Of a DNA stretch of 64,000 nt, positions 42,236 to 50,925 are shown one piece after another. The DNA is taken from assembly GCF_017220215.1 (NCBI RefSeq), contig NZ_CP071131.1, positions 682,001 through 746,000 of the forward strand. The letters are read 5' to 3'. The notes under the pieces were generated by a model. It ran no database searches. It was not told the DNA's origin and saw only the letters and a program-made list of their open reading frames with translations. The translations under genes and the position numbers were made by a program. Origin of the DNA: Caballeronia sp. M1242. GTDB taxonomy: Bacteria > Pseudomonadota > Gammaproteobacteria > Burkholderiales > Burkholderiaceae. Within the stretch, counting starts at the first letter, position 1. The number at the start of each line of letters is the position of its first letter.

Positions 42236-44122
42236 ATGAGAATGAGTGAAAATCAATGCAACGGCGTAGCGGTGTTACGCCACGGATCCCAAGATAGCGT
42301 CACATCGCGCGGCGCGACAAGCGAGGAAGCGCTCTGCGAGCAGCCCGTGGAGGAGGCTATCAAGTCTTCGGCCGACTCGGTGTCCGCGAACGAAGCATTG
42401 ATGGAGTTTCTCTATCGGGCGCCGATAGGGCTCTTGCAGATCTCCGCGCTCGGTGTGATCGAGATGATCAACCCGATGTCGGCCCGCTTGCTGATGCCGC
42501 TGTCGCCGGATGGCAACCTCGTTAACCTCTTCGACGTGCTGGAAACGATCGCGCCGCAATTCCGGCGCATGGTCCAGGAATACGAGGCGCCTGCGGGACC
42601 GGTGTGCGATGCGGTTCGCATCACCGTTCCGCGCGCTTCCAGAAACACGCTTGCCCCACAGGTCCTGTCGGTCAGTTTGCTCAAGCTCGACCAGAACCAC
42701 CTGATGGCCATGGTGAGCGATGTCACCCTGGAGTCGCAGCGCGAGCAGTCTATTCTGGACAAGAAGCTCGGGGAGGCCGCACGCCGGGACAAGCTGACCA
42801 AGATGCCGAACCGCACGTCCATCTGCGAGTTCATTCAGGGTGGCGCGCAACCTCAGACTCGAAACGCGCGGCGCTTCGTAGTCCTATTTATCAATTGCGA
42901 TCGTTTCAAGCAGATCAACGACTCGCTCGGTCACTCCGCGGGCGACGAAGTATTGGCAGAAGTCGCCAATCGATTGATAACGACACTGGGTCTGCCCGAT
43001 TCGCAGAGCGGCCAATATGACAGCGGCCTGCTGGCGGGCCGGCTCGGGGGCGATGAGTTCGTCGTGGTGATCGGCGAGCCGCGATCCGAATCGGACGTCC
43101 TCTCGCTTGCGGATCGGATACTCGGTGTGTTGAGCGAGCCCTACCGGATCGCTGGCCAACAACTGCACCTTAGCGTCAGTATCGGGATCGTTCAGTCGGC
43201 GACGTCGAGCGCGCATCCCGATGCGATACTTCAGGACGCGAGCATCGCGATGGTGGAAGCCAAACGTCGCGGCGGCGCCCGGCATGTGAGTTTCGAACCT
43301 TCCATGCACGAGCGCGCTGCGCGTCGGGCGCAGATGGAGAATGATCTGCGTCGCGCGATCGGGAATCAGGAACTCTTCGTCGTCTATCAACCGGTCGTCA
43401 TGCTTGCGCCTACTGCGGACCGGTGGTCGTTCCCGCCGCATGCCGCCGCTGTCGAAGCACTGGTGCGGTGGCGTCACCCCGTGAGAGGCGTCGTGCCGCC
43501 GGTCGAATTCATCGGCGTCGCGGAGGAATGCGGCTTGATCGGTGCATTGGGCGAATACGTTCTGGATACCGCGTGCCGTCAGTTCGTCGCATGGAAAAGA
43601 GAACTGGGACGCCTGGCCCCGCGCCTCCTGGCGGTCAACCTGTCTCGCGCGCAACTGACCGACGAAGGGTTCGTCGCCTATGTGTCTCGCACTCTGCAAG
43701 ACAGCGGCATGAGTCCTGGCGAGCTGCAACTCGAAGTGACAGAAAGCCTCGCTGCGCAGGATGAATCGGTGCAGGCTACGTTGCAACAACTCAAGTCGCT
43801 TGGACTTACCTTGGCGCTCGACGACTTCGGAACGGGTTATTCCTCGCTTTCGAGCTTGCACCAGCTACCCGTGGCTACCGTCAAGATTGATCGATCGTTC
43901 GTCAGCCAGGCAGTGCAGAGTGCGCATCATCGCGTACTGATCGAAGCAACCGTCCGCGTGGCCGCGAGCCTGAACATGAGCACGGTTGCGGAGGGCGTGG
44001 AGAGCGAAGCACAGGCATCCGTGGTCCGCTCGCTCGGCTGCGAGAAGGGCCAGGGCTATTTGTTCAGCAAGCCGGTTGTGTCGGAGGATCTCGTCGGTTG
44101 GTTGAGGAGCAAAGACGCTTGA
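42236..44122 (+). CDS. GGDEF-EAL protein with N-terminal PAS domain (c-di-GMP phosphodiesterase or dual enzyme)
   Basis: The 628-residue protein has a PAS domain at about residues 55-170 (EFLYRAPIGLLQISALG), then GGDEF with an intact RLGGDEF, then EAL with AVEALVRWRHP. The EAL catalytic set appears complete: AVNLSRAQL, LEVTESL, LDDFGTGYSSL, KIDRSFV and AEGVESE. No RxxD inhibitory site precedes GGDEF. It may break down c-di-GMP, with the GGDEF part as GTP sensor or as a second activity. The PAS domain is clearly related to the first one of the preceding cyclase (LLMPL, NLFDVLETIAP, VCDAVRI). It lies 86 bases downstream and is probably cotranscribed with the PYP genes. Confidence 0.9.
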   Translation: MRMSENQCNGVAVLRHGSQDSVTSRGATSEEALCEQPVEEAIKSSADSVSANEALMEFLYRAPIGLLQISALGVIEMINPMSARLLMPLSPDGNLVNLFDVLETIAPQFRRMVQEYEAPAGPVCDAVRITVPRASRNTLAPQVLSVSLLKLDQNHLMAMVSDVTLESQREQSILDKKLGEAARRDKLTKMPNRTSICEFIQGGAQPQTRNARRFVVLFINCDRFKQINDSLGHSAGDEVLAEVANRLITTLGLPDSQSGQYDSGLLAGRLGGDEFVVVIGEPRSESDVLSLADRILGVLSEPYRIAGQQLHLSVSIGIVQSATSSAHPDAILQDASIAMVEAKRRGGARHVSFEPSMHERAARRAQMENDLRRAIGNQELFVVYQPVVMLAPTADRWSFPPHAAAVEALVRWRHPVRGVVPPVEFIGVAEECGLIGALGEYVLDTACRQFVAWKRELGRLAPRLLAVNLSRAQLTDEGFVAYVSRTLQDSGMSPGELQLEVTESLAAQDESVQATLQQLKSLGLTLALDDFGTGYSSLSSLHQLPVATVKIDRSFVSQAVQSAHHRVLIEATVRVAASLNMSTVAEGVESEAQASVVRSLGCEKGQGYLFSKPVVSEDLVGWLRSKDA

Positions 44123-44210
44123 TGGCTTCCGGGCGATCGTGTGCAACGACGGTGGGATGACACCGACAATCACGTAAAGTATCGCTCTACCTGTCTAAAG
44201 AGGACCGTCA

Positions 44211-44729
44211 ATGCTCGTTCGCCAACTCACTCGATTCGACGCGTCATCATTCGTCTCTCTGCGGCTTGCCGGACTGAAGGAGTGTCCCGCTTCATTCGCA
44301 TCCAGCTATGAAGAGGAAGCGGGCCGCTCGCTGCATGACGTCGAGAAGCAACTGGCAGCGGAGCGAGGCGAAGGCGTGTTCGGCTCTTTCGATGAAACCC
44401 GCCTGGTCGGCGTCGCGGGCCTCGGACGTGAGCACCCGCGAAAGCTGAGTCACAAGGCGTTTGTCTGGGGCGTTTATGTCGCGCCGGAAATGAGAGGCCG
44501 AGGCATCAGCAGAGCGCTCATTGTCGAACTCATTCGATTCGCGCAACTTAGGTCCGACATCACACAAATCAACCTGACTGTGAACGCGAAGAACGAGCTT
44601 GCACTCCGGCTCTATAAGTCGTTGGGCTTTGAACCTTTCGGTATAGAGCGGAACTCGTTGTTGGTGGACGGTTGCTTTCACGACGAGGTGCACATGTCGC
44701 TGCAGATGGATCGCCGGACCGCGTCGTAG
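44211..44729 (+). CDS. GNAT-family N-acetyltransferase
   Basis: The 172-residue protein has the GNAT fold: RLAGLKECPASFASSYEEE early, the acetyl-CoA loop GVYVAPEMRGRGISRALI (Q/RxxGxG/A form) near residue 95, and NLTVNAKNELALRLYKSLGFEPFG near the end. Members acetylate amines or protein N-termini; this substrate is unknown. GAGGACC lies 8 bases before the ATG. It starts 88 bases after the GGDEF-EAL gene and may be in the same transcript, but nothing links it functionally. Confidence 0.85.
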   Translation: MLVRQLTRFDASSFVSLRLAGLKECPASFASSYEEEAGRSLHDVEKQLAAERGEGVFGSFDETRLVGVAGLGREHPRKLSHKAFVWGVYVAPEMRGRGISRALIVELIRFAQLRSDITQINLTVNAKNELALRLYKSLGFEPFGIERNSLLVDGCFHDEVHMSLQMDRRTAS

Positions 44730-44798
44730 GATCGCGACGCGGGATTCGCTCGACGCCAGGTTGAAGCGGCAATCGCGCATCGGCTTCATTCGCGAAGC

Positions 44799-46262
44799 CT
44801 AGGCAGCCGCTTGCTCACCGACCTGTAACGCGCCGAACCTCTCGGACACCTTTTGAGCGAGGTCGATAAGTCGATAGCTGATCCGGCTAGGCTCGATCAT
44901 GGTTACGATCTGATACGTGCCGCCCGTTTCAGGGTCGAAGCCTCGCGAAATCTGCGTCGCGTCGGTCGGGCCCGACATCGTCAGCACGGTGTCGACCGCA
45001 AACGCAAGCGTGAGCCCGTCCACCACGATCACCAGCGCCTGCGGCGGCTCAGAACGCTCGATGTCGCTGCCCGCCGCCAAGTCGAGGTTCACGAGCTCGA
45101 TTAAGTCGTTGCGCCAGTTGATGAGTCCAAGGCTTGCTTGGTCAACGCCACCGCACACTTCGACCTTGGGCTTCGTCACGATTCCGGCCACGTGTTCGAT
45201 GTTCGTCGCGTAAGGACGTCCCGCCACCGAGAACACAATGTAGGAACCGGTATAGGCCGCTGCCGCATTCACTGTGGCCGAAGTCTTCTGCGTAGCTGCG
45301 GTGCGCGGTAGATGCATCAGGCGTCCGCTGCTGGAAAGCGCTTCCGGGTTCAGAATCAGCGCCGTTCTGCTTCGAGAGGTACCGATAGCGCCCAAGAAGA
45401 ATCCGGGCTGAGCAAAGGCAGCGGGCGACACCGGCCGTATGTCCTTAGGCGCTAGCAGTACCAGTTCTGAAAGCTCATCAACGGCGAAACCGGTCACGCG
45501 GTCACCGTGTGCGAGGACGAGCAAGTACTTGCCTTCTCCCGTTTCGCGCTGGGGAAGGCCCAATACCGAAGGAAGGTCCATCACGGCCAGATCCGCACCC
45601 AGCCAATTCGCGACACCCAGGAATGTGGTGTTGCCCGGACTCGGCTGCTGAAGCTCGGGCATAGGAATGACACATCGGACGGCGAGCGCGTCGACGCCGA
45701 GCAGATGCTCGCCGCAACGTACGATCGCGTGCTGCCTGCGTCGCGACTTCTCATCCTTGTTCGAGCTAGCTCGTGGGCTTTCAGAGTCGCGCAGCCGAAC
45801 CGCCTTGCGCGCAGCCCTTCCCGCCGTTGCTTCGTAGAGCTTATCAACGTTCACAATGCCGATGAGCGATGGCGGTTCTCCGAGCGCGGCCAACACAGGA
45901 AAGAGGCCCGCTGCGGATTCATCGTCTGGCGCCAGCGTAATCAAGCTATCTCGTTCGATCGCTTCGGTTTTCCCGACTGCATCGACTTCGATACCAAAGA
46001 CGGCATCGCCGTGGCGCAGCACGATGACGTGTCGCGCTGGCGCGCGCGCTGTCTCATCGGGGCAGATAAGTGCGTAGGTATCGAGCGTGGCAACGGCGTC
46101 GCCGCGCAGCAGAAAGTATCCCTTCATGCTGGCCGGCTGACCTGGCACGTGCTGATAGGCGCACGGCGCTTCCACCGCCTCCGCGATGTGCTCGACAGGG
46201 ATCCCGAAGCGGATCGAGCCGACTTGCACGACGCCGACAACAAGTGCGGACGAATCCATCAT
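44799..46262 (-). CDS. CheW-like chemotaxis coupling protein with three CheW domains
   Basis: The 487-residue protein is built of three CheW-type domains, at about residues 1-150, 165-310 and 330-480. Repeating features are strands such as GSIRFGIPVEHIAEAVEAP, GEHLLGVDALAVRCVIPMPE and AGRPYATNIEHVAGIV, followed by G-x-x-N-W/V patterns (GVANWLGADLAVMDL, GLINWRNDLIELVNL). CheW couples chemoreceptors to the kinase CheA; three tandem copies are unusual. Its ATG at 46262 overlaps the stop of the receptor gene (ATGATG junction), so receptor and coupler are made together. No CheA gene is visible in the window. Confidence 0.87.
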   Translation of the reverse strand: MMDSSALVVGVVQVGSIRFGIPVEHIAEAVEAPCAYQHVPGQPASMKGYFLLRGDAVATLDTYALICPDETARAPARHVIVLRHGDAVFGIEVDAVGKTEAIERDSLITLAPDDESAAGLFPVLAALGEPPSLIGIVNVDKLYEATAGRAARKAVRLRDSESPRASSNKDEKSRRRQHAIVRCGEHLLGVDALAVRCVIPMPELQQPSPGNTTFLGVANWLGADLAVMDLPSVLGLPQRETGEGKYLLVLAHGDRVTGFAVDELSELVLLAPKDIRPVSPAAFAQPGFFLGAIGTSRSRTALILNPEALSSSGRLMHLPRTAATQKTSATVNAAAAYTGSYIVFSVAGRPYATNIEHVAGIVTKPKVEVCGGVDQASLGLINWRNDLIELVNLDLAAGSDIERSEPPQALVIVVDGLTLAFAVDTVLTMSGPTDATQISRGFDPETGGTYQIVTMIEPSRISYRLIDLAQKVSERFGALQVGEQAAA

Positions 46263-48058
46263 TGCGTCTGGCGGGACAGCGCGGCCACGGTGGAAGATGA
46301 ACGAACCGCTGCTTCGCCGCCCGTTACCAGCGTGAGCTCGCGCAACAGTTCGGAAACGGTACGTGTGGCGGTTGCCTGCTTTTCGGTTACCTGATGGATT
46401 CCGGCGATGGTCTCGGTCGTACGGTGCACACCGGCGCGAATACGGTCGAAGCCATCGGCTGCGCGTCCGGACGTTTCGCTTCCGGTCTTGATGCGATGCA
46501 CGGACTCGTCGATGTGACGACGAATCTCGTTGGTCGCTTGCGAGCAACGCTCGGCCAGCCGACGCACTTCGCTCGCGACGACCGAGAATCCCAGCCCATG
46601 CTCTCCCGCGCGCGCCGCTTCGATGGCTGCGTTGAAGGCGAGCATGTTGGTCTGCGTGGCGATCTCGCTGATGACCTTCACCACTTCGCTGATACCGGCG
46701 GAGGACTGCTCGATCTCCTTGATCGCCGACATCGATTCAGCCAGCGTACGGCCGCCCGTATCCGCCTCGGCCTGCGTTTCGGTCGCGACAGCGGTTGCCT
46801 CGCGCGTGCGCGCGGCGATGCCGTCGATGGACTGGGACAGCTCGTCGATCTTCTCGCTCATTGCGATCAGACTGGCCTGCATCCGGCGCTCGCGCTCCAC
46901 TTGCGCGGTGATGTCGCTCGCGTACTTCACGATCTTGTAGGGCCGTCCAGACTCGTCGAGCACGGGGTTGTAGGTCGCCTGAAGCCACACGCGGTACCCG
47001 TGCTTCGATACGCGCTCGAAGCGCCCGGCGTGATAGTCGCCGCGGCTCAGTCGCGCCCAGAAGTCGCGGTATTCGGCCGTCGCAGTCGTCTCGGGATCGC
47101 AAAACATTCTGTGATGCTTGCCGACGATCTCGCGCAGCGTATAGCCAATCGCATCCGTGAAGTTCTGATTGGCGGCGAGAACGTTGCCTTCGAGGTCGAA
47201 CTCGACCACAGCATTGGCCCGGTCGATGGCGGCCAGGCGGCCATCTCGCTCAGCGACGCCGCGTTTGAACTCGGTGATGTCGGAGGCGAATTTCACGATC
47301 TTGATGAGCCGGCCGTCCGAGCTATAGATCGGGTTGTACGTCGCCTGAATCCATACTTCGCGCCCGCCCTTCGCGATGCGCTTGTACTGCCCGGCGTCAT
47401 ACTCGCCGCGCCCGAGCTTTTCCCAGAACGAGCGATAAGCGTCCGTATTCAGATACGACGGCTCGCAGAACATCCGGTGATGCTGGCCCTTCACTTCTTC
47501 GAGGCTGTAGCCCATCAGATGCAGGAACAGGTCGTTCGCCGCAAGGACGTGGCCATGCAGATCGAATTCGATGACAGCTTGAGCGCGTTCCATCGCCCGC
47601 ACCTTGCCGGCGTGATCGTCGGCGAGCGTGCGCGCGCCGGTAATGTCGGTGGCGACCTTCACGATCTTCTGGACATTGCCGCTTTCGTCGAGAACAGGCG
47701 TATACGAGCCGTGAATCCAGACTTCCGAGCGCGTCTTGTTCAGGCGTCTGAATTCGCCGCTCGCTTCGCGTCCGGACGCGAGCATGATCCAGAAGTCCTG
47801 ATATGCCTGACTGTTGGCGTATGCGGCGTCGCAGAAGATGCGGTGGTGCGATCCGACCACCTCATCGGCCCGGTAGCCCATCAACGTCAGGAAATTGGCA
47901 TTCGCGCGCAGAATCACGCCGTCGGGCGAGAATTCGACGACGGCTCGCTCTTTCTCTGTGGTGGCCCACAAGGAGCGCAATTCCGCGAGGGGCTTCTGAC
48001 CGGCTGCTGCCGCGTTCGACGCGCATGCGGTGAGGGAGGGTTCGGCGTTCGGGTTCAT
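46259..48058 (-). CDS. Soluble methyl-accepting chemotaxis receptor with three PAS domains
   Basis: The 599-residue protein has three tandem PAS-PAC units (about residues 30-150, 155-275 and 275-395), each with VEFxxxGxxLxAN, an HHRMFC-like turn and KIVKxASDIT. A methyl-accepting signalling domain follows, with the tip stretch NMLAFNAAIEAARAGEHG near residue 500. No membrane-spanning segment or signal peptide is seen, so it is a cytoplasmic receptor, probably sensing redox or energy state like Aer-type proteins, with no heme or FAD motif certain. It is cotranscribed with the triple CheW. Confidence 0.9.
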   Translation of the reverse strand: MNPNAEPSLTACASNAAAAGQKPLAELRSLWATTEKERAVVEFSPDGVILRANANFLTLMGYRADEVVGSHHRIFCDAAYANSQAYQDFWIMLASGREASGEFRRLNKTRSEVWIHGSYTPVLDESGNVQKIVKVATDITGARTLADDHAGKVRAMERAQAVIEFDLHGHVLAANDLFLHLMGYSLEEVKGQHHRMFCEPSYLNTDAYRSFWEKLGRGEYDAGQYKRIAKGGREVWIQATYNPIYSSDGRLIKIVKFASDITEFKRGVAERDGRLAAIDRANAVVEFDLEGNVLAANQNFTDAIGYTLREIVGKHHRMFCDPETTATAEYRDFWARLSRGDYHAGRFERVSKHGYRVWLQATYNPVLDESGRPYKIVKYASDITAQVERERRMQASLIAMSEKIDELSQSIDGIAARTREATAVATETQAEADTGGRTLAESMSAIKEIEQSSAGISEVVKVISEIATQTNMLAFNAAIEAARAGEHGLGFSVVASEVRRLAERCSQATNEIRRHIDESVHRIKTGSETSGRAADGFDRIRAGVHRTTETIAGIHQVTEKQATATRTVSELLRELTLVTGGEAAVRSSSTVAALSRQTQ

Positions 48059-48119
48059 GGTTCGAGTCTTTCCAGAGCGTGCTCGATGGCTGTCAGGGCT
48101 TAGGCGGCTTAGCCTTTTG

Positions 48120-48147
48120 TTAGCGGCACCATGACGCCCGATCTTTA
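48120..48147 (-). promoter_or_regulatory. Possible flagellar sigma-28 promoter of the receptor-CheW unit
   Basis: On the minus strand, TAAA (48147-48144) and GCCGCTAA (48127-48120) resemble the sigma-28 consensus TAAA-N15-GCCGATAA, but with a 16-base spacer and one mismatch. It lies about 62 bases before the receptor ATG. The wrong spacer makes this tentative. Confidence 0.3.
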
Positions 48148-48238
48148 GCCGTATCGTGGAAAGAAAGCGCTCAAGTATGCGTCCGGTTCTGCCGACAAGA
48201 CATCGATCAAAGACCTATCCTTAGCCCAACGAGTAACG

Positions 48239-48745
48239 ATGTCCGAGTATCCGGTTTTATATAACGAAGAAGACAGACTTGATGCAGTCGCGCAATGCGG
48301 CTTGCTCGACACGCCCGACGATCCCCGGCTCGACCGCATCACGCGGCTTGCGGCTTACGTCACGGCGTGTCCGATCGCGCTGGTGTCGATCGTTGCCGCG
48401 CACCGGCAATGGTTCAAGTCGCGGCACGGGCTCGCGGTTAGGCAAACGCCTCGTGATGTCGCCTTCTGCAACTATGCGCTCGTCGAGCCGGGCATCTTCG
48501 TGGTCGAAGATGCCACGAAAGATGATCGCTTTCGAATGAACGCACTCGTGACGGGCGACCCGGGCATCCGGTTCTATGCGGGCATCGCGATCACCGGGGC
48601 GAGTGGCCACCGTTTGGGCACCTTATGCGTCATCGACACATCTCCTCGGGCGCTGTCGCCTGTCCAAAGGCGCTTGTTCGAGGATCTCGCGGGCTGCGCC
48701 GCCGACGTTTTGCGCGTGGTCGAAGCTGAAGTGACCGCGCGGTAA
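48239..48745 (+). CDS. GAF-domain protein
   Basis: The 168-residue protein is one GAF domain. It starts YNEEDRLDAVAQCGLLDTPDDPRLDRITRLAAYVTACPIALVSIV, then FCNYALVEPGIFVVEDATKDDRFRMNALV and FYAGIAITGASGHRLGTLCVIDTSPRAL. This is the stand-alone GAF type often placed in front of GGDEF or histidine kinase modules; here it has no output domain and ends after the last helix. It is divergent from the chemoreceptor (180-base gap). A ligand- or redox-sensing role is inferred. The first ATG (48239) is used. Confidence 0.85.
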   Translation: MSEYPVLYNEEDRLDAVAQCGLLDTPDDPRLDRITRLAAYVTACPIALVSIVAAHRQWFKSRHGLAVRQTPRDVAFCNYALVEPGIFVVEDATKDDRFRMNALVTGDPGIRFYAGIAITGASGHRLGTLCVIDTSPRALSPVQRRLFEDLAGCAADVLRVVEAEVTAR

Positions 48746-48852
48746 GAGAGCGGCAAGCGATCGACGAAGCAAAGCGCGGCAGTCTCATAGACGGCGCGCG
48801 CTCGTCGCGCGGCTGATACGCTACGTCTTTCCCACGCATAGGAAGGACCGCC

Positions 48853-50085
48853 GTGTTGAAGATCGATCCCGCCCGCCTCATGAACGACCTCGAGCACCTG
48901 CGCAGCTTCGGCGCGACGGGTACGGGCGTCGTGCGTCTTTCGCTCTCGCCGGTGGATATGGACGCGCGCCGCTGGCTGGCGCAGCGCATGAACGAGGCCG
49001 GGCTCGATGTATCGATCGACGGCGTGGGCAACGTGTTCGGCCGCTCGCGCAACGACGGCCCGGCGTTGCTGATCGGCTCGCATACCGACACCCAGCCGAC
49101 CGGCGGCTGGCTCGACGGCGCGCTCGGCGTGATCTACGGCCTCGAAATCGCCCGCGCGCTTGGCGAGTGCGATGCGACGCGCCATCTCGCCGTGGACGTC
49201 GCATCGTGGATCGACGAGGAAGGCACGTTCTCGGGCTTTCTCGGCAGCCGCAGCTTCGTCGGCGAACCCGTCGACGAGGCGATTGTGAGCGCGCGCAATC
49301 GCGAAGGCGTTCTGCTCGGCGACGCGCTTGCACAGGCCGGCATCGCGGACGCGCCGCGCGCACGCATCGACCGCGCGCGTCACAAGGCGTACATGGAGCC
49401 GCATATCGAGCAGGGCGGCCGGCTGGAGGCGCATGGCCATGCCATCGGCGTGGTGACGACGATCGTCGGCATACGCGAGCTCCGGCTGCGCTTCACGGGG
49501 CAGCGCAATCATGCGGGGACGACGCCGATGTCGATTCGCCGCGACGCCGGCGCGGGACTGGTCGCGTTCATTACGCGCATGAACGAAGCATTCGAGCGGC
49601 TCGCCGATGCCGATACCGTGTGGACGGTCGGGCGCATCGATCTTGATCCGGGATCGTTCAGCGTGGTGCCGGGTTCCGCCGACATGTACCTGCAATTTCG
49701 CGACGCCGACGCGCAACGCCTCACCGCAATGGAAGCCGCGCTCGCCGAGCTGATCCGCGAGTTCAACGCGCAAGAAAAGGTGAGCGTCGAGATACGCGAC
49801 ATCGAGCCGCCCGAAGAGCCGGTCACGATGGACGCGGCGCTGCAAGCCCACCTCGCCGATGCAGCGGAAGCGCTCGCGCCGGGGCAATGGGAGCGCATGC
49901 CGAGCGGTGCGTCACACGACGCGCAGGTGCTGGCGCATCATCTGCCCGCGTGCATGCTGTTCGTGCCGAGCATCGGCGGAGTCAGCCATGACTTCATCGA
50001 GGATACGGCGGAGGCGCATATCGTACTGGGTTGCGAAGTCGCGGCGTGCGCGGCGGCGGAGATTCTGCAAAGGATGCGGGGATAG
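48853..50085 (+). CDS. M20-family amidase of the hydantoinase/carbamoylase type
   Basis: The 410-residue protein is a zinc-dependent M20 peptidase-fold amidohydrolase of the N-carbamoyl amino acid/allantoate hydrolase group. Metal-binding parts are GSHTDTQPTGGWLDGALGV near residue 75 and WIDEEGTFSGFLGSR near residue 117; a dimerisation domain with NHAGTTPMSIRRDAG follows, and SGASHDAQVLA and GGVSHDFIED close the site. It would hydrolyse an N-carbamoyl or ureido compound. It starts with GTG at 48853 behind GGAAGGA. Neighbouring genes are on the other strand, so its pathway is unclear. Confidence 0.87.
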   Translation: MLKIDPARLMNDLEHLRSFGATGTGVVRLSLSPVDMDARRWLAQRMNEAGLDVSIDGVGNVFGRSRNDGPALLIGSHTDTQPTGGWLDGALGVIYGLEIARALGECDATRHLAVDVASWIDEEGTFSGFLGSRSFVGEPVDEAIVSARNREGVLLGDALAQAGIADAPRARIDRARHKAYMEPHIEQGGRLEAHGHAIGVVTTIVGIRELRLRFTGQRNHAGTTPMSIRRDAGAGLVAFITRMNEAFERLADADTVWTVGRIDLDPGSFSVVPGSADMYLQFRDADAQRLTAMEAALAELIREFNAQEKVSVEIRDIEPPEEPVTMDAALQAHLADAAEALAPGQWERMPSGASHDAQVLAHHLPACMLFVPSIGGVSHDFIEDTAEAHIVLGCEVAACAAAEILQRMRG

Positions 50086-50109
50086 GCGGCAGCACCAGCG
50101 CAAGCCCGG

Positions 50110-50925
50110 TTAGAACTGATACACCTCAGCCGGATTCTCGACAAGAATCCTGCGCCGCGTTTCGTCCCCCGCGACGAGCTCCATCGCCCACTCGAGCATG
50201 CGCGCGTCCTCAGGCACCGGCCGCACATTCGGATGCGGCCAGTTGGATGCCCACAGTCCCCGCTCCGGATACCGCGACGACAGATCGCTCACGAGCCACG
50301 CCACATCGTCGAACGCGGGCGGACCGACGCGCGAACTCTCATACGGCGCGGACAGCTTGATCCAGCAACGCCCGCCATCGAGCAAACGGCACAGCGACGC
50401 GAAGCCTTCGCTCGTCGGCGTGACAGGCGCGAGGAACTTGCCGATATGGTCGATCACGAGCCGGGAGGCGAGACGCGACAACATCGGCTCATGGCGCGGC
50501 AACGCATGCCCGTCGAGTTGCAGATCGATGTGCCAGCCGAGTGGCGCGATGCGCGCGGACATCTCCGCGAGCGCGTCCCACGGCAAAACGCCGCCCGGGA
50601 GCATCATGAAGCGCACGCCACGAATGCCCGCGTCATGCAGACGCTGCAATTCGTCTTCGCCGACATCCGGCGGCACGACCGCGACGCCGCGCGCGCCGCT
50701 GCCCAGTTCGGCTATCGCCGCAAGCGTGCAGCGATTGTCGAAGCCATAACCGGTTGGCTGCACGACGATCGCGCGGGACAGGCCAAGCGCGCGCTGCACT
50801 CGCGCATACGCGGACGCAGGGGCCGGTGGCGGAATGAACGTCGCGCTCGCGGCGAGCGGATAGCCTTCTTCGTACACGTGAATGTGGCAATCGCACGCGC
50901 CGTCGAAAGATAGCGGCGACGTCAT
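50110..50925 (-). CDS. TIM-barrel metal-dependent hydrolase (amidohydrolase 2 family)
   Basis: The 271-residue protein starts with a CDCHIHVYEEG metal-binding motif (His-x-His) and continues as a compact barrel: AIVVQPTGYGFDNRC, IRGVRFMMLPGG, RLVIDHIGKF and WASNWPHPN carry the other ligands. The family includes 2-pyrone-4,6-dicarboxylate lactonase and sugar-lactone hydrolases such as L-fuconolactonase. It overlaps the end of the upstream 2-hydroxyacid dehydrogenase gene by four bases. Hydrolysis of a lactone or dicarboxylate-derived ring is likely. The substrate is unknown. Confidence 0.83.
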   Translation of the reverse strand: MTSPLSFDGACDCHIHVYEEGYPLAASATFIPPPAPASAYARVQRALGLSRAIVVQPTGYGFDNRCTLAAIAELGSGARGVAVVPPDVGEDELQRLHDAGIRGVRFMMLPGGVLPWDALAEMSARIAPLGWHIDLQLDGHALPRHEPMLSRLASRLVIDHIGKFLAPVTPTSEGFASLCRLLDGGRCWIKLSAPYESSRVGPPAFDDVAWLVSDLSSRYPERGLWASNWPHPNVRPVPEDARMLEWAMELVAGDETRRRILVENPAEVYQF

